A stretch of 30,433 nt of DNA. Source: Marinobacter sp. GTDB lineage: Bacteria; Pseudomonadota; Gammaproteobacteria; Pseudomonadales; Oleiphilaceae. The notes beneath the pieces were generated by a model that searched no databases, was not told the origin of the DNA, and saw only the letters and a program-made list of their open reading frames with translations. A program made the position numbers and the translations under genes. Below, one piece after another: positions 24,179 to 30,433 of the stretch. The DNA lies in contig JAEPMM010000004.1 of the NCBI GenBank assembly GCA_017643965.1, forward strand, positions 1 through 30,433. Reading direction: 5' to 3'. Numbering within the stretch: the stretch's first letter is position 1; each line of letters starts with the position of its first letter.

Positions 24179-25261
24179 ATGACAGCGATTCACACCCGCG
24201 CGCCGGTACTGACCATGCGCGCCGGCCGCCGTGCCTTGCAGCGTCTGCAGGACAATCCGCTGTCGGCGGCGGATGTCCACGTCATTCCAGGTGCCGCCGG
24301 TGGCCCGAAAGCGCTGGGTTTGTCGGGGCTGGACAAGGCGATTTTCGGCGACTGGCTTCCCGGTGTACCGCAGGAGCGTTCGCTGATCGGCTCGTCCATT
24401 GGCAGCTGGCGGTTTGCGGCGGTGGCGTCAACAGACAACCCGAAAGCCCAGTTGGCGAAGCTGGCGGAGCTGTACACCTCCCAGCGCTTTGCCAAGGGCG
24501 TCAGCGCCGCGGAGGTCAGTCGCAAGAGTGTGCTGTTTCTGGAAGAGCTGCTTGGCGGCCACGAGGACTACCTGCTGAATCACCCGTTCTATCGCTTGAA
24601 TGTGGTGGTGGTGCGCAGCCGCGGCATGCTCGAGCACGACACCCGCGGGCGGCTGAGTCTGGGGCTGATGAACGCCATCAGTGCCAATATGGTGAGTCGC
24701 CGCCATCTCGGCCGTTACATGGAGCGGGGCATTATCTACGACGCGCGGCTGAAAACCCCGGTGTCGAAGCTGGTGGATTTTCCCAGTCACGAGGTGGCGC
24801 TGACGCGGGACAATCTTTTGCCATCGTTGCTGGCGTCCGCGTCCATTCCCCTGGTGATGGCGGGGGTGCGTAACATTCCCGGCGCGCCGGAGGGGGTCTA
24901 CCGCGACGGCGGGCTGCTGGACTATCACCTGGATCTGCCCTACGAGCAGCCGGGGATCATTCTGTATCCGCACTTTACCGACAAGGTGGTGCCGGGCTGG
25001 TTCGACAAGACCTTGCCCTGGCGCCGGGGGGATGCCACGCGGCTGCAGGATGTGCTGTTGGTGGCGCCCTCTCAGGAGTATCTGGCGTCACTGCCGGATC
25101 GCAAGTTGCCGGACCGGAAGGATTTCGAGAAGTACATCGGCGACGATGCGGGGCGTGAGCGGGCCTGGCGCCGGGCGATTGCGGAGAGTGATCGGCTGGG
25201 GGATGAGTTTATGGAGCTGGTTGAGCGTGGGCGCTTGGCTGAGGTGGTTCGGCCGCTCTGA
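24179..25261 (+). CDS. Patatin-like phospholipase domain protein
   Basis: A 360-residue protein with patatin-type Ser-Asp dyad features. The nucleophile motif is GSSIG (71-75, Ser73) and the acid motif YRDGGLLDYH (Asp243). The Gly-rich GAAGGPKALGLSGLD at 38-52 would form the oxyanion loop, although it differs from the usual DGGGxRG. No signal peptide or membrane segment is seen. Such proteins release fatty acids from phospholipids or neutral lipids. The ATG at 24179 has GGGGGAG upstream. It is co-oriented with the preceding MEST-like hydrolase and convergent with the arsenic operon. The patatin call rests on the two motifs; the substrate is unknown. Confidence 0.78.
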   Translation: MTAIHTRAPVLTMRAGRRALQRLQDNPLSAADVHVIPGAAGGPKALGLSGLDKAIFGDWLPGVPQERSLIGSSIGSWRFAAVASTDNPKAQLAKLAELYTSQRFAKGVSAAEVSRKSVLFLEELLGGHEDYLLNHPFYRLNVVVVRSRGMLEHDTRGRLSLGLMNAISANMVSRRHLGRYMERGIIYDARLKTPVSKLVDFPSHEVALTRDNLLPSLLASASIPLVMAGVRNIPGAPEGVYRDGGLLDYHLDLPYEQPGIILYPHFTDKVVPGWFDKTLPWRRGDATRLQDVLLVAPSQEYLASLPDRKLPDRKDFEKYIGDDAGRERAWRRAIAESDRLGDEFMELVERGRLAEVVRPL

Positions 25262-25310
25262 TTTGGTTGGCCGTGTGGTCTGGTAACCTGGGAGTTGCGG
25301 GCCGTTGGTT

Positions 25311-26525
25311 CTACGCTTGGCTGGCTTGTATCGGCCGTTTTTCTGGCAGGCCGGCGGCCAGGGCGGCGGCGGTGGCTACCAGGGCTGCGGAGATCCACAG
25401 GCAGGCTTCCAGGCCGTGGTTCTGGTAGACCCAGCCGGAGAGCACGGTGCCCAGCAACCGGCCGGCGGCGTTGGACATGTAGTAGAAGCCGACGTCGAGC
25501 GAGACGCCGTCGCCGCGGGCGAAGCTGACGATCAGGTAGCTGTGCAGGGACGAGTTGACGGCGAACAGCACGCCGAACAGCAGCAGGCCGCCGATGATCA
25601 CCGGTTGCGGGGGCAGACCCGCGGTCAGCCCGGTGGCGATGGCCGCGGGGATCAGGGCCAGTGCCGCCGCCCAGGCAACGGCCGGGCCGCGGCCGGGGGT
25701 ATGGGTGTTGCTGCTGCCGGTGATCTTTGGCGCGAGGGTCTGGATGAAGCCATAGCCGATGATCCAGCTCGCCATGAAGCCACCCACCTGCCAGTGATCC
25801 CAGCCGAACACCGTGTGCAGATACACCGGTAACGCCACCACAAACCACACATCCCGGGCGCCGAACAGGAACATTCGGGCGGCGGACAATACGTTGATGG
25901 CGCGGCTCTTTGACAGGATCTCTCGGAATTTCGGTTTGGCCTTGCTCTTGCCCAGTTCCTGTTTCAACAGGAACAGGCTGGCCAGCCAAACCAGCCCGAG
26001 GGCCACTGCCATGATGATCACGGCGCCCTTGAAACCGGCGGTCATAAGCAATACGCCGCCGAGGAAAAAGCCCACACCCTTGAGCGTGTTCTTGGAGCCG
26101 GTGAGGATCGCCACCCACTTGTACAGGGTGCCTTGCTGGTCATCCGGCACCAGTAACTTGATGCCGCTTTTGGCAGACATCTTGTTCAGATCCTTGGCGA
26201 TGCCGGACATGGCCTGGGCGGCCATCACCCAGGGCACGGTGAGCATGGCGGCCGGCACCGCCAGCATGGCCAGCGCGACGATCTGCAGGAACAGGCCAAT
26301 GTTCATGGTGAGGTTCAGGCCCAGACGCGCGCCCAGATAGCCCCCCACCAGGTTGGTGACCACCCCGAAGAACTCGTAGAAGATGAACAGCAGCGCGATT
26401 TCCAGGGGCGAGTAACCCAGCTGGTGGAAATGCAGCACCACCAGCATTCGCAGGGCGCCATCGGTGAGGGTGAAGGCCCAGTAGTTGCCGGTGATGACCA
26501 GGTACTGTCGGATGGCGGCGGTCAT
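25311..26525 (-). CDS. arsJ: ArsJ, organoarsenical efflux MFS transporter
   Basis: A 404-residue major-facilitator protein with about 10-12 hydrophobic segments. Recognised as ArsJ from the distinctive beginning (QYLVITGNYWAFTLTDGALR, then VVLHFHQLGYSPLEIALLF) and from GIAKDLNKMSAKSGIKLLVP, LTGSKNTLKGVGFFLGG and FGARDVWFVVALPVYL, which are conserved in this family. ArsJ exports 1-arseno-3-phosphoglycerate, the unstable product of a companion glyceraldehyde-3-phosphate dehydrogenase acting on arsenate. That GAPDH gene lies directly upstream, with just one base between its stop and the arsJ ATG, the expected pair. It is the last gene of the arsenic operon. Confidence 0.92.
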   Translation of the reverse strand: MTAAIRQYLVITGNYWAFTLTDGALRMLVVLHFHQLGYSPLEIALLFIFYEFFGVVTNLVGGYLGARLGLNLTMNIGLFLQIVALAMLAVPAAMLTVPWVMAAQAMSGIAKDLNKMSAKSGIKLLVPDDQQGTLYKWVAILTGSKNTLKGVGFFLGGVLLMTAGFKGAVIIMAVALGLVWLASLFLLKQELGKSKAKPKFREILSKSRAINVLSAARMFLFGARDVWFVVALPVYLHTVFGWDHWQVGGFMASWIIGYGFIQTLAPKITGSSNTHTPGRGPAVAWAAALALIPAAIATGLTAGLPPQPVIIGGLLLFGVLFAVNSSLHSYLIVSFARGDGVSLDVGFYYMSNAAGRLLGTVLSGWVYQNHGLEACLWISAALVATAAALAAGLPEKRPIQASQA

Positions 26526-26526
26526 G

Positions 26527-27531
26527 TCAGGCAGAGCCTACCCGGCGCGCCAGCTCGGCGGTGCGGTTGGCGTAGCCCCATTCGTTGTCGTACCAGGCGT
26601 ACAGTTTCACCTGGGTGCCGTTGACCACGAGCGTGGACAGGGCATCAATGATCGATGAGCGCGGATCGGTCTTGTAGTCGATTGATACCAGCGGGCGCTC
26701 CTCGTACCCCAGAATGCCTTTCAGTTCACCGTCGGCCGCCGCCTTCAGCAGCTGGTTCACGGTGTCGCGGTCGGTGGGCGTGTCCACTTCAAAGACGCAG
26801 TCGGTCAGTGACGCGTTGGTCAGCGGTATCCGCACCGCATGGCCATCCAGGCGGCCCTTGAGCTCCGGGAAGATCTCGATGATCGCCGTGGCGGAGCCGG
26901 TGCTGGTGGGAATCAGTGAGCTGCCACAGGCCCTCGCCCGGCGCAGGTCTTTGTGGGGGGCGTCGATAATGGTCTGGGTGTTGGTCAGGCTGTGGATGGT
27001 GGTGATGGAGCCGTGCTTGATGCCCAGTTTTTCGTGAATCACTTTCACCACCGGCGCCAGGCAGTTGGTGGTGCAGGAGGCGGCGGTCACGATGCGGTCG
27101 GTGGCCGGATCGAAAATGTCGTCGTTGACGCCCACCACGATGTTCTTTGCGCCTGTCTCTTTCACCGGTGCAGTCACCACCACCCGCTTCACACCCTGAT
27201 CCAGGTAGGCCTGCAGCACACTGACCTTTTTGTTGACGCCGCTGGCCTCGATCACCAGATCGCAGCCGGACCAGTCGGTCTCGCCGATGGTCTTGTTATG
27301 GGTGACACGGATACGCTGTTCCCCGATCACCACATGGGTGCCGTCAGAACTGGCCTGGTGGTCCCAGCGGCCGTGCACGCTGTCGAAATTCAGCAGATGG
27401 GCCAGTGTGCCGGCATCGGCGCCGGGATCATTGATGGCCACAAACTCCATCTCCGGCCATTCCCAGGCCGCCCGCAGCGCCAGCCGGCCAATGCGACCGA
27501 AGCCGTTGATACCTACTTTGATCTTGTTCAT
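26527..27531 (-). CDS. ArsJ-associated glyceraldehyde-3-phosphate dehydrogenase
   Basis: A 334-residue GAPDH of normal length. The NAD-binding start is KVGINGFGRIGRLALR (5-20); the catalytic cysteine is Cys153 in AASCTTNCLAP, with a His at 180 (SITTIHSLTN). The C-terminal WYDNEWGYANR is typical. In this context the enzyme uses arsenate in place of phosphate to form 1-arseno-3-phosphoglycerate, which ArsJ exports; after export it breaks down to arsenate, giving As(V) resistance. The ATG at 27531 follows AGGAG. It is one base before arsJ and 143 bases after acr3, with a long hairpin in that gap. It is not linked to glycolytic genes, so it is probably a dedicated resistance copy. Confidence 0.93.
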   Translation of the reverse strand: MNKIKVGINGFGRIGRLALRAAWEWPEMEFVAINDPGADAGTLAHLLNFDSVHGRWDHQASSDGTHVVIGEQRIRVTHNKTIGETDWSGCDLVIEASGVNKKVSVLQAYLDQGVKRVVVTAPVKETGAKNIVVGVNDDIFDPATDRIVTAASCTTNCLAPVVKVIHEKLGIKHGSITTIHSLTNTQTIIDAPHKDLRRARACGSSLIPTSTGSATAIIEIFPELKGRLDGHAVRIPLTNASLTDCVFEVDTPTDRDTVNQLLKAAADGELKGILGYEERPLVSIDYKTDPRSSIIDALSTLVVNGTQVKLYAWYDNEWGYANRTAELARRVGSA

Positions 27532-27571
27532 GGGGGTTCTCCTGAGCTCTGATAATTCGAATTGGGTGATA

Positions 27572-27649
27572 GCGGCTGTTGGGGTAAGGGGTCGAAAACA
27601 GGAACCGTGGCTTCCTTGAACGTTTTTGACCCCTGACCCCAACAGCCGC
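27572..27649 (-). repeat. Long intergenic hairpin, family B, copy 2 (inside the arsenic operon)
   Basis: The arms 27572-27599 and 27622-27649 are complementary at 26 of 28 positions. The 22-base tip carries a nested stem AGGAA (27600-27604) with TTCCT (27612-27616). On the minus strand it contains TTCAAGGAAGC (27620-27610), the same word as in copy 1 (TTCAAAGAAGC at 5288-5298); the outer arms of the two copies are unrelated. It sits between the acr3 stop and the GAPDH start, within a set of co-oriented genes. There it could lower or protect the downstream message. Confidence 0.9.
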
Positions 27650-27674
27650 CTCCGACGCTGTGATTGCCTGTTTA

Positions 27675-28700
27675 TCAGGCCGCTGGTTGTGGGAACCAGT
27701 GTCGGGTCCGGTTTGCAAAGGCAACCAGTGACAACATCACCGGCACTTCCACCAGTACACCCACTACCGTGGCCAGCGCCGCGCCGGATGTCAGTCCGAA
27801 CAGGCTGATGGCGACGGCCACCGCCAGCTCGAAAAAGTTGGAGGTGCCAATCAGCCCCGCCGGCGCGGCGACGTTATGGGGCAGTGCCATTTTGCGTGCG
27901 GCAAAGTAAGCGATGAAGAAAATGCCGTAGCTCTGGATCAGCAGCGGGATGGCAATCAGCCCGATGGCATAGGGATTGTCCAGTATCCGGTCGGCCTGCA
28001 GGCCGAACAGCAACGCCACGGTCGCCAGCAGCCCCAGCACGGTGGTGGGTTTGCTGTGTTGGAGCCAGTGTTCCAGTTTATTGTGACGACCACGTAACAG
28101 GTGTCTGCGGGTCAGTATTCCGGCAATGAGCGGGGCAACCACATAGAGCATCACCGACAGCAGCAGGGTTTCCCAGGGTACGGTGATTGAGGACAGGCCC
28201 AGCAGGAACGCGGCAATGGGGGCGAAGGCGAAGATCATGATGATGTCGTTCACCGACACCTGCACCAGGGTGTAGCCGGAATCGCCTTTGGTCAGGTGGC
28301 TCCAGACAAACACCATGGCGGTGCACGGGGCCACGCCCAGCAGGATCATGCCGGCGATGTATTCGGTGGCGGTGGCCGGGTCCACCAGATCGGCGAACAG
28401 CACCTTAAAGAACAACCAGCCCAGCGCCGCCATGGTGAAGGGTTTGATCAGCCAGTTGATCACCAGCGTCAGGATCAGCCCCTGGGGTTTGCGGCCGACG
28501 TTTTTGATGGCGGTGAAGTCTACCTGCACCATCATCGGGTAGATCATCGCCCAGATGAACACCGCCACCACCAGGTTGACGTGGGCGTAGGTCAGGTTGG
28601 CAACGAACTCGTACAGGCCCGGCAGCAGGGTGCCGGTGGTGATGCCCAGCAGGATGGCCAGGGCGACCCACAGGCTCAGGTAACGTTCGAACAATCCCAT
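27675..28700 (-). CDS. acr3: Acr3-type arsenite efflux permease
   Basis: A 341-residue inner-membrane arsenite exporter of the ACR3/BASS superfamily, with about ten hydrophobic helices. Diagnostic residues are Cys126 in GVAPCTAMVFVWS, the position essential in studied Acr3 proteins, and Glu291 in SNFFELAVAVA; the sequence FIWAMIYPMMVQVDF also fits. It is not ArsB. The ATG at 28700 overlaps the stop of the ArsC-ArsR fusion gene by one base (TGATG), so the two are translationally coupled: arsenate is reduced to arsenite by the fusion protein and then removed by Acr3. A hairpin and then GAPDH-arsJ follow. Confidence 0.94.
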   Translation of the reverse strand: MGLFERYLSLWVALAILLGITTGTLLPGLYEFVANLTYAHVNLVVAVFIWAMIYPMMVQVDFTAIKNVGRKPQGLILTLVINWLIKPFTMAALGWLFFKVLFADLVDPATATEYIAGMILLGVAPCTAMVFVWSHLTKGDSGYTLVQVSVNDIIMIFAFAPIAAFLLGLSSITVPWETLLLSVMLYVVAPLIAGILTRRHLLRGRHNKLEHWLQHSKPTTVLGLLATVALLFGLQADRILDNPYAIGLIAIPLLIQSYGIFFIAYFAARKMALPHNVAAPAGLIGTSNFFELAVAVAISLFGLTSGAALATVVGVLVEVPVMLSLVAFANRTRHWFPQPAA

Positions 28701-29470
28701 CAGGCGCAGTCCATCTTTACGGGGCGGTCCGGCATGGTGGCCAGCCGCGTCAGGCTCGGTTTGAGGAACGGGTGGTTGGCCGCGGCGGTGTCTTGCAGCA
28801 CCCGGTGAACCCATTCCGGCAGGGCCGGGTGCAATCGGTAGTACACCCACTGGCCGCGACGTTCGTCATCCAGCAGGGCCAGTTCACGCAGCTGGGCCAG
28901 ATGGCGGCTGACTTTCGGTTGCGGTGCGTCCAGTGCGGTGGTGAGTTCGCACACGCACAGTTCGGTTTGCTGCGTAATCATCAGCAGAATAGCCAGCCGG
29001 TTTTCCTCCCCCAGTGCCTTGAACACGGCCGCGGGGTCGTAGCTGGCGGCCTGGCTGGTGGTTTTCTGATGCACCATCACGAACAGGCTGAGGCGTTCCC
29101 TCAGCTCTTTCATGACCAGGGCAAAGGCAGCATGGGTGTTGCGCGGAGCCGGGTCCGGGAAGTCCCAGGCGATGCGCTGGGACGGCTCGCAGATGGCATT
29201 GCACTCCCGGGCAGCCTTGTCACACAGGGTGATCACATAATCCCACCGCTCATCGGCCAGACTGCTCAATGATTTGCTGTGCACGGTGTCGGGGTTGATG
29301 CCGGCCTCGCGGATACATTGCAATGCCAATGGGTGGGGCTGCTCCGGCCGGGTGCCGGCGCTGGCCACCTCGAACCGGTCACCGGCCATGTCCCGCAGCA
29401 GGGCTTCAGCCATCAGCGAGCGGGCGCTGTTGGCGGTGCAGACGAAGAGCACTCGACGACGTGATGACAT
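28700..29470 (-). CDS. ArsC-ArsR fusion: arsenate reductase plus arsenic-responsive repressor
   Basis: One 256-residue frame with two domains. Residues 1-135 are a low-molecular-weight phosphatase-like arsenate reductase: the P-loop VLFVCTANSARS (Cys11), then TLCDKAAREC (Cys83, Cys90) and AWDFPDPA, as in the thioredoxin-coupled ArsC of B. subtilis and S. aureus. Residues 145-235 are an ArsR winged helix: KALGEENRLAILLMI, the metal-binding ELCVCEL (Cys172, Cys174), the recognition helix PKVSRHLAQLREL and GQWVYYRL. The third Cys of E. coli ArsR (ELCVCDLC) is replaced by Thr. The ATG at 29470 begins the ArsC domain; the upstream in-frame extension covers the promoter. It leads the arsenic operon and probably represses it. 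Confidence 0.9.
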   Translation of the reverse strand: MSSRRRVLFVCTANSARSLMAEALLRDMAGDRFEVASAGTRPEQPHPLALQCIREAGINPDTVHSKSLSSLADERWDYVITLCDKAARECNAICEPSQRIAWDFPDPAPRNTHAAFALVMKELRERLSLFVMVHQKTTSQAASYDPAAVFKALGEENRLAILLMITQQTELCVCELTTALDAPQPKVSRHLAQLRELALLDDERRGQWVYYRLHPALPEWVHRVLQDTAAANHPFLKPSLTRLATMPDRPVKMDCA

Positions 29471-29482
29471 GCGTTTCACCGT

Positions 29483-29532
29483 ATATGCAGTTAAGTGTAT
29501 ATAATGGTATTGCAATGTGCTGCGATTGGCAA
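29483..29532 (-). promoter_or_regulatory. Putative arsenic-operon promoter and ArsR operator
   Basis: On the minus strand, TTGCCA (29532-29527) and TACCAT (29509-29504) are spaced by 17 bases and could form a sigma-70 promoter. Just downstream lies an imperfect dyad, ATATGCA-GTTAAG-TGTATAT (29483-29502), AT-rich and of the size bound by ArsR proteins, 12 bases before the ArsC-ArsR start. On the plus strand the same area contains a perfect TATAAT (29500-29505) that could drive the divergent CDGSH gene, although no good -35 is seen. Both directions could thus be under ArsR control. Confidence 0.5.
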
Positions 29533-29601
29533 CGGTCTTCGAGGCAGCAGCTATACTGGCTGAACGGCAGGATTCTGATACCCATGGCACAGGAGTTCAC
29601 C

Positions 29602-29847
29602 ATGCCTGATGAACAACCCGAAATCGCCAGAACCACACCGTGCTCGGTGCTGGTGGAGGCCGGCAAAAACTACTTCTGGTGCGCCTGTGGGCGCAGTGGC
29701 CATCAGCCATTCTGCGACGGTTCCCACAAGGGCACGGCCTTCAGCCCGGTAAAATACACCGCGGAAAAGAAAGAATGGGTGTGGTTCTGCGGTTGCAAGC
29801 ACACCGGCACCCCGCCTCTGTGTGACGGCAGCCACAAGACGCTCTGA
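29602..29847 (+). CDS. Double CDGSH-type iron-sulfur protein
   Basis: An 81-residue soluble protein with two CDGSH iron-sulfur motifs in tandem: CACGRSGHQPFCDGSH and CGCKHTGTPPLCDGSH. Each has the three Cys and one His that hold a [2Fe-2S] cluster, so two clusters are expected, as in small two-motif CDGSH (MitoNEET-like, CISD3-type) proteins. No transmembrane helix is present. The ATG at 29602 has AGGAG upstream; a further in-frame ATG seven codons earlier lacks a site. It is divergent from the arsenic operon across a region with an ArsR-type dyad and is convergent with a PAS protein gene six bases away. The function is probably redox or cluster transfer; a link to arsenic is only positional. 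Confidence 0.92.
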   Translation: MPDEQPEIARTTPCSVLVEAGKNYFWCACGRSGHQPFCDGSHKGTAFSPVKYTAEKKEWVWFCGCKHTGTPPLCDGSHKTL

Positions 29848-29853
29848 ACGCCC

Positions 29854-30433
29854 TCACCCGCGCACCAACATCCCCGGTCGCGCACTGATGCGGTAACCGG
29901 TGAAACCGTGGAGCGGATCCCGCAGCGCGAGAACCCGCAGTGTCACCGGAACCGCGTTGGCCTCCGGGTCGGCTGACAGCAAATCCAGATCAATCCGCTG
30001 CAGCGCTTTCTCGCTGCGGGCGGCTTCCAGGGTCCGCTGCAGGTTCGACTGGTAGCTGGCGCTCACCAGATCCTCAAAGCGGGTTCCGGCGAGGTCAGCG
30101 GGTGCCCGTTCCAGCCATTCGGCGACTTCCGCAGAAACGAAGCCGATTCGCCCCTGCTCGTCCAGTTCACCAACGATGGCACCCGACAGTGCCACCAGGT
30201 CGCGGCTGCGTTGTTCGCTGTCGTTCAGGGCCTGGCGCAGGATGGTTTTCTCCACCTGGTTGTTGTCCAGTTGCTGTTCCAGTTTTTCGGTCAGCACCTG
30301 TTGCCCGTCAAGTTGCGCACGCAAGCGGTAGATGCGGGCGCACAACAGCAGTGTCAGCGCCACCCCGAGCGCGGTGATCAATGCTCCGGCAAGCCAGGTG
30401 ACGATGCGCGCACGGTTGGTTTGCGCCCTCAGC
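29854..30433 (-). CDS. Membrane-anchored PAS-domain protein (5' end cut by window edge)
   Basis: The frame is open from the right edge to a stop at 29854, giving at least 193 residues. A hydrophobic helix comes first (IVTWLAGALITALGVALTLL), then a coiled-coil-like stretch (KLEQQLDNNQVEKTILRQAL), then a PAS-like domain (VALSGAIVGELDEQGRIGFV to the C-terminus). The protein ends soon after the PAS domain, at GMLVRG, with no GGDEF, kinase or other output domain. It may be a partner of a separate signalling protein or part of a larger membrane sensor whose N-terminal half lies outside the window. The helix reaches upstream of the first candidate start at 30381, so the real start lies beyond base 30433. 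Confidence 0.75.
   Translation of the reverse strand, partial: LRAQTNRARIVTWLAGALITALGVALTLLLCARIYRLRAQLDGQQVLTEKLEQQLDNNQVEKTILRQALNDSEQRSRDLVALSGAIVGELDEQGRIGFVSAEVAEWLERAPADLAGTRFEDLVSASYQSNLQRTLEAARSEKALQRIDLDLLSADPEANAVPVTLRVLALRDPLHGFTGYRISARPGMLVRG

Noticed and set aside
23156..24280. A 374-codon minus-strand frame
   Set aside because: It is antisense to the MEST-like hydrolase and extends into the patatin-like gene; no domain is seen.
29471..29590. Upstream extension of the ArsC-ArsR gene by 40 codons
   Set aside because: The stretch overlaps the putative promoter and operator and does not resemble the ArsC N-terminus, which begins normally at 29470.
1..30433. CRISPR arrays, insertion sequences, prophage or tRNA-linked integration
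   Set aside because: No regularly spaced direct repeats, transposase, integrase or tRNA sequence was recognised by reading both strands.

Overview
The window is a chromosomal stretch from a GC-rich gammaproteobacterium, most like a marine Marinobacter or a close relative. I base that on the protein families and their likeness to Marinobacter, Pseudomonas and E. coli orthologues; no rRNA or other taxonomic marker is present. Nothing resembles a prophage, integron, CRISPR array or plasmid backbone. I found no rRNA or tRNA gene. The region is dense with genes, mostly on the minus strand, and both edges cut through a gene (a MATE transporter on the left, a membrane-anchored PAS protein on the right).

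Layout. Positions 1-5213 hold a MATE efflux pump, the thiol peroxidase Tpx, a Bcr/CflA drug efflux pump, a LysR regulator, and divergently a (S)-2-haloacid dehalogenase with a complete catalytic set. Positions 5364-7639 hold a PHA-synthase-like alpha/beta hydrolase whose nucleophile is Ser instead of Cys, divergent from a YihG-like acyltransferase. Positions 7636-12356 are a tight five-gene operon of exported proteins, four of them lipoproteins: an unfamiliar 524-residue lipoprotein with a glycine zipper, an LpoB/CsgG-like lipoprotein, a COG3014-type lipoprotein, a YcfL-like lipoprotein and a periplasmic protein. This is the best candidate for an incompletely described envelope system. Positions 12650-14913 hold a small charged protein and RNase II.

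Positions 15054-18748 form a copper-resistance operon: a MerR-type regulator with a promoter of the CueR/MerR elongated-spacer type, the Cu(I) ATPase CopA, a 38-residue membrane peptide with a His-rich tail, and a DUF411 protein. Then come a zinc-ribbon membrane protein, a CHASE-GGDEF-EAL protein, and folE-folX with a CoA-binding protein. On the plus strand are a MEST-like hydrolase and a patatin-like protein. Positions 25311-29470 form an arsenic operon: an ArsC-ArsR fusion, the As(III) exporter Acr3, a dedicated GAPDH and ArsJ. It should handle arsenate both by reduction and efflux and by formation and export of 1-arseno-3-phosphoglycerate. A double-CDGSH iron-sulfur protein is divergent from it.

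The most striking non-coding signal is a set of four long, nearly perfect intergenic hairpins (arms of 25-30 bp). They fall into two families, each with a conserved core at the tip but unrelated, self-complementary outer arms. In one family the core holds two mini-hairpins whose stems covary around an AUGGAU-type loop. All coordinates and motifs were read by eye; family names rest on recalled family signatures, not on searches.
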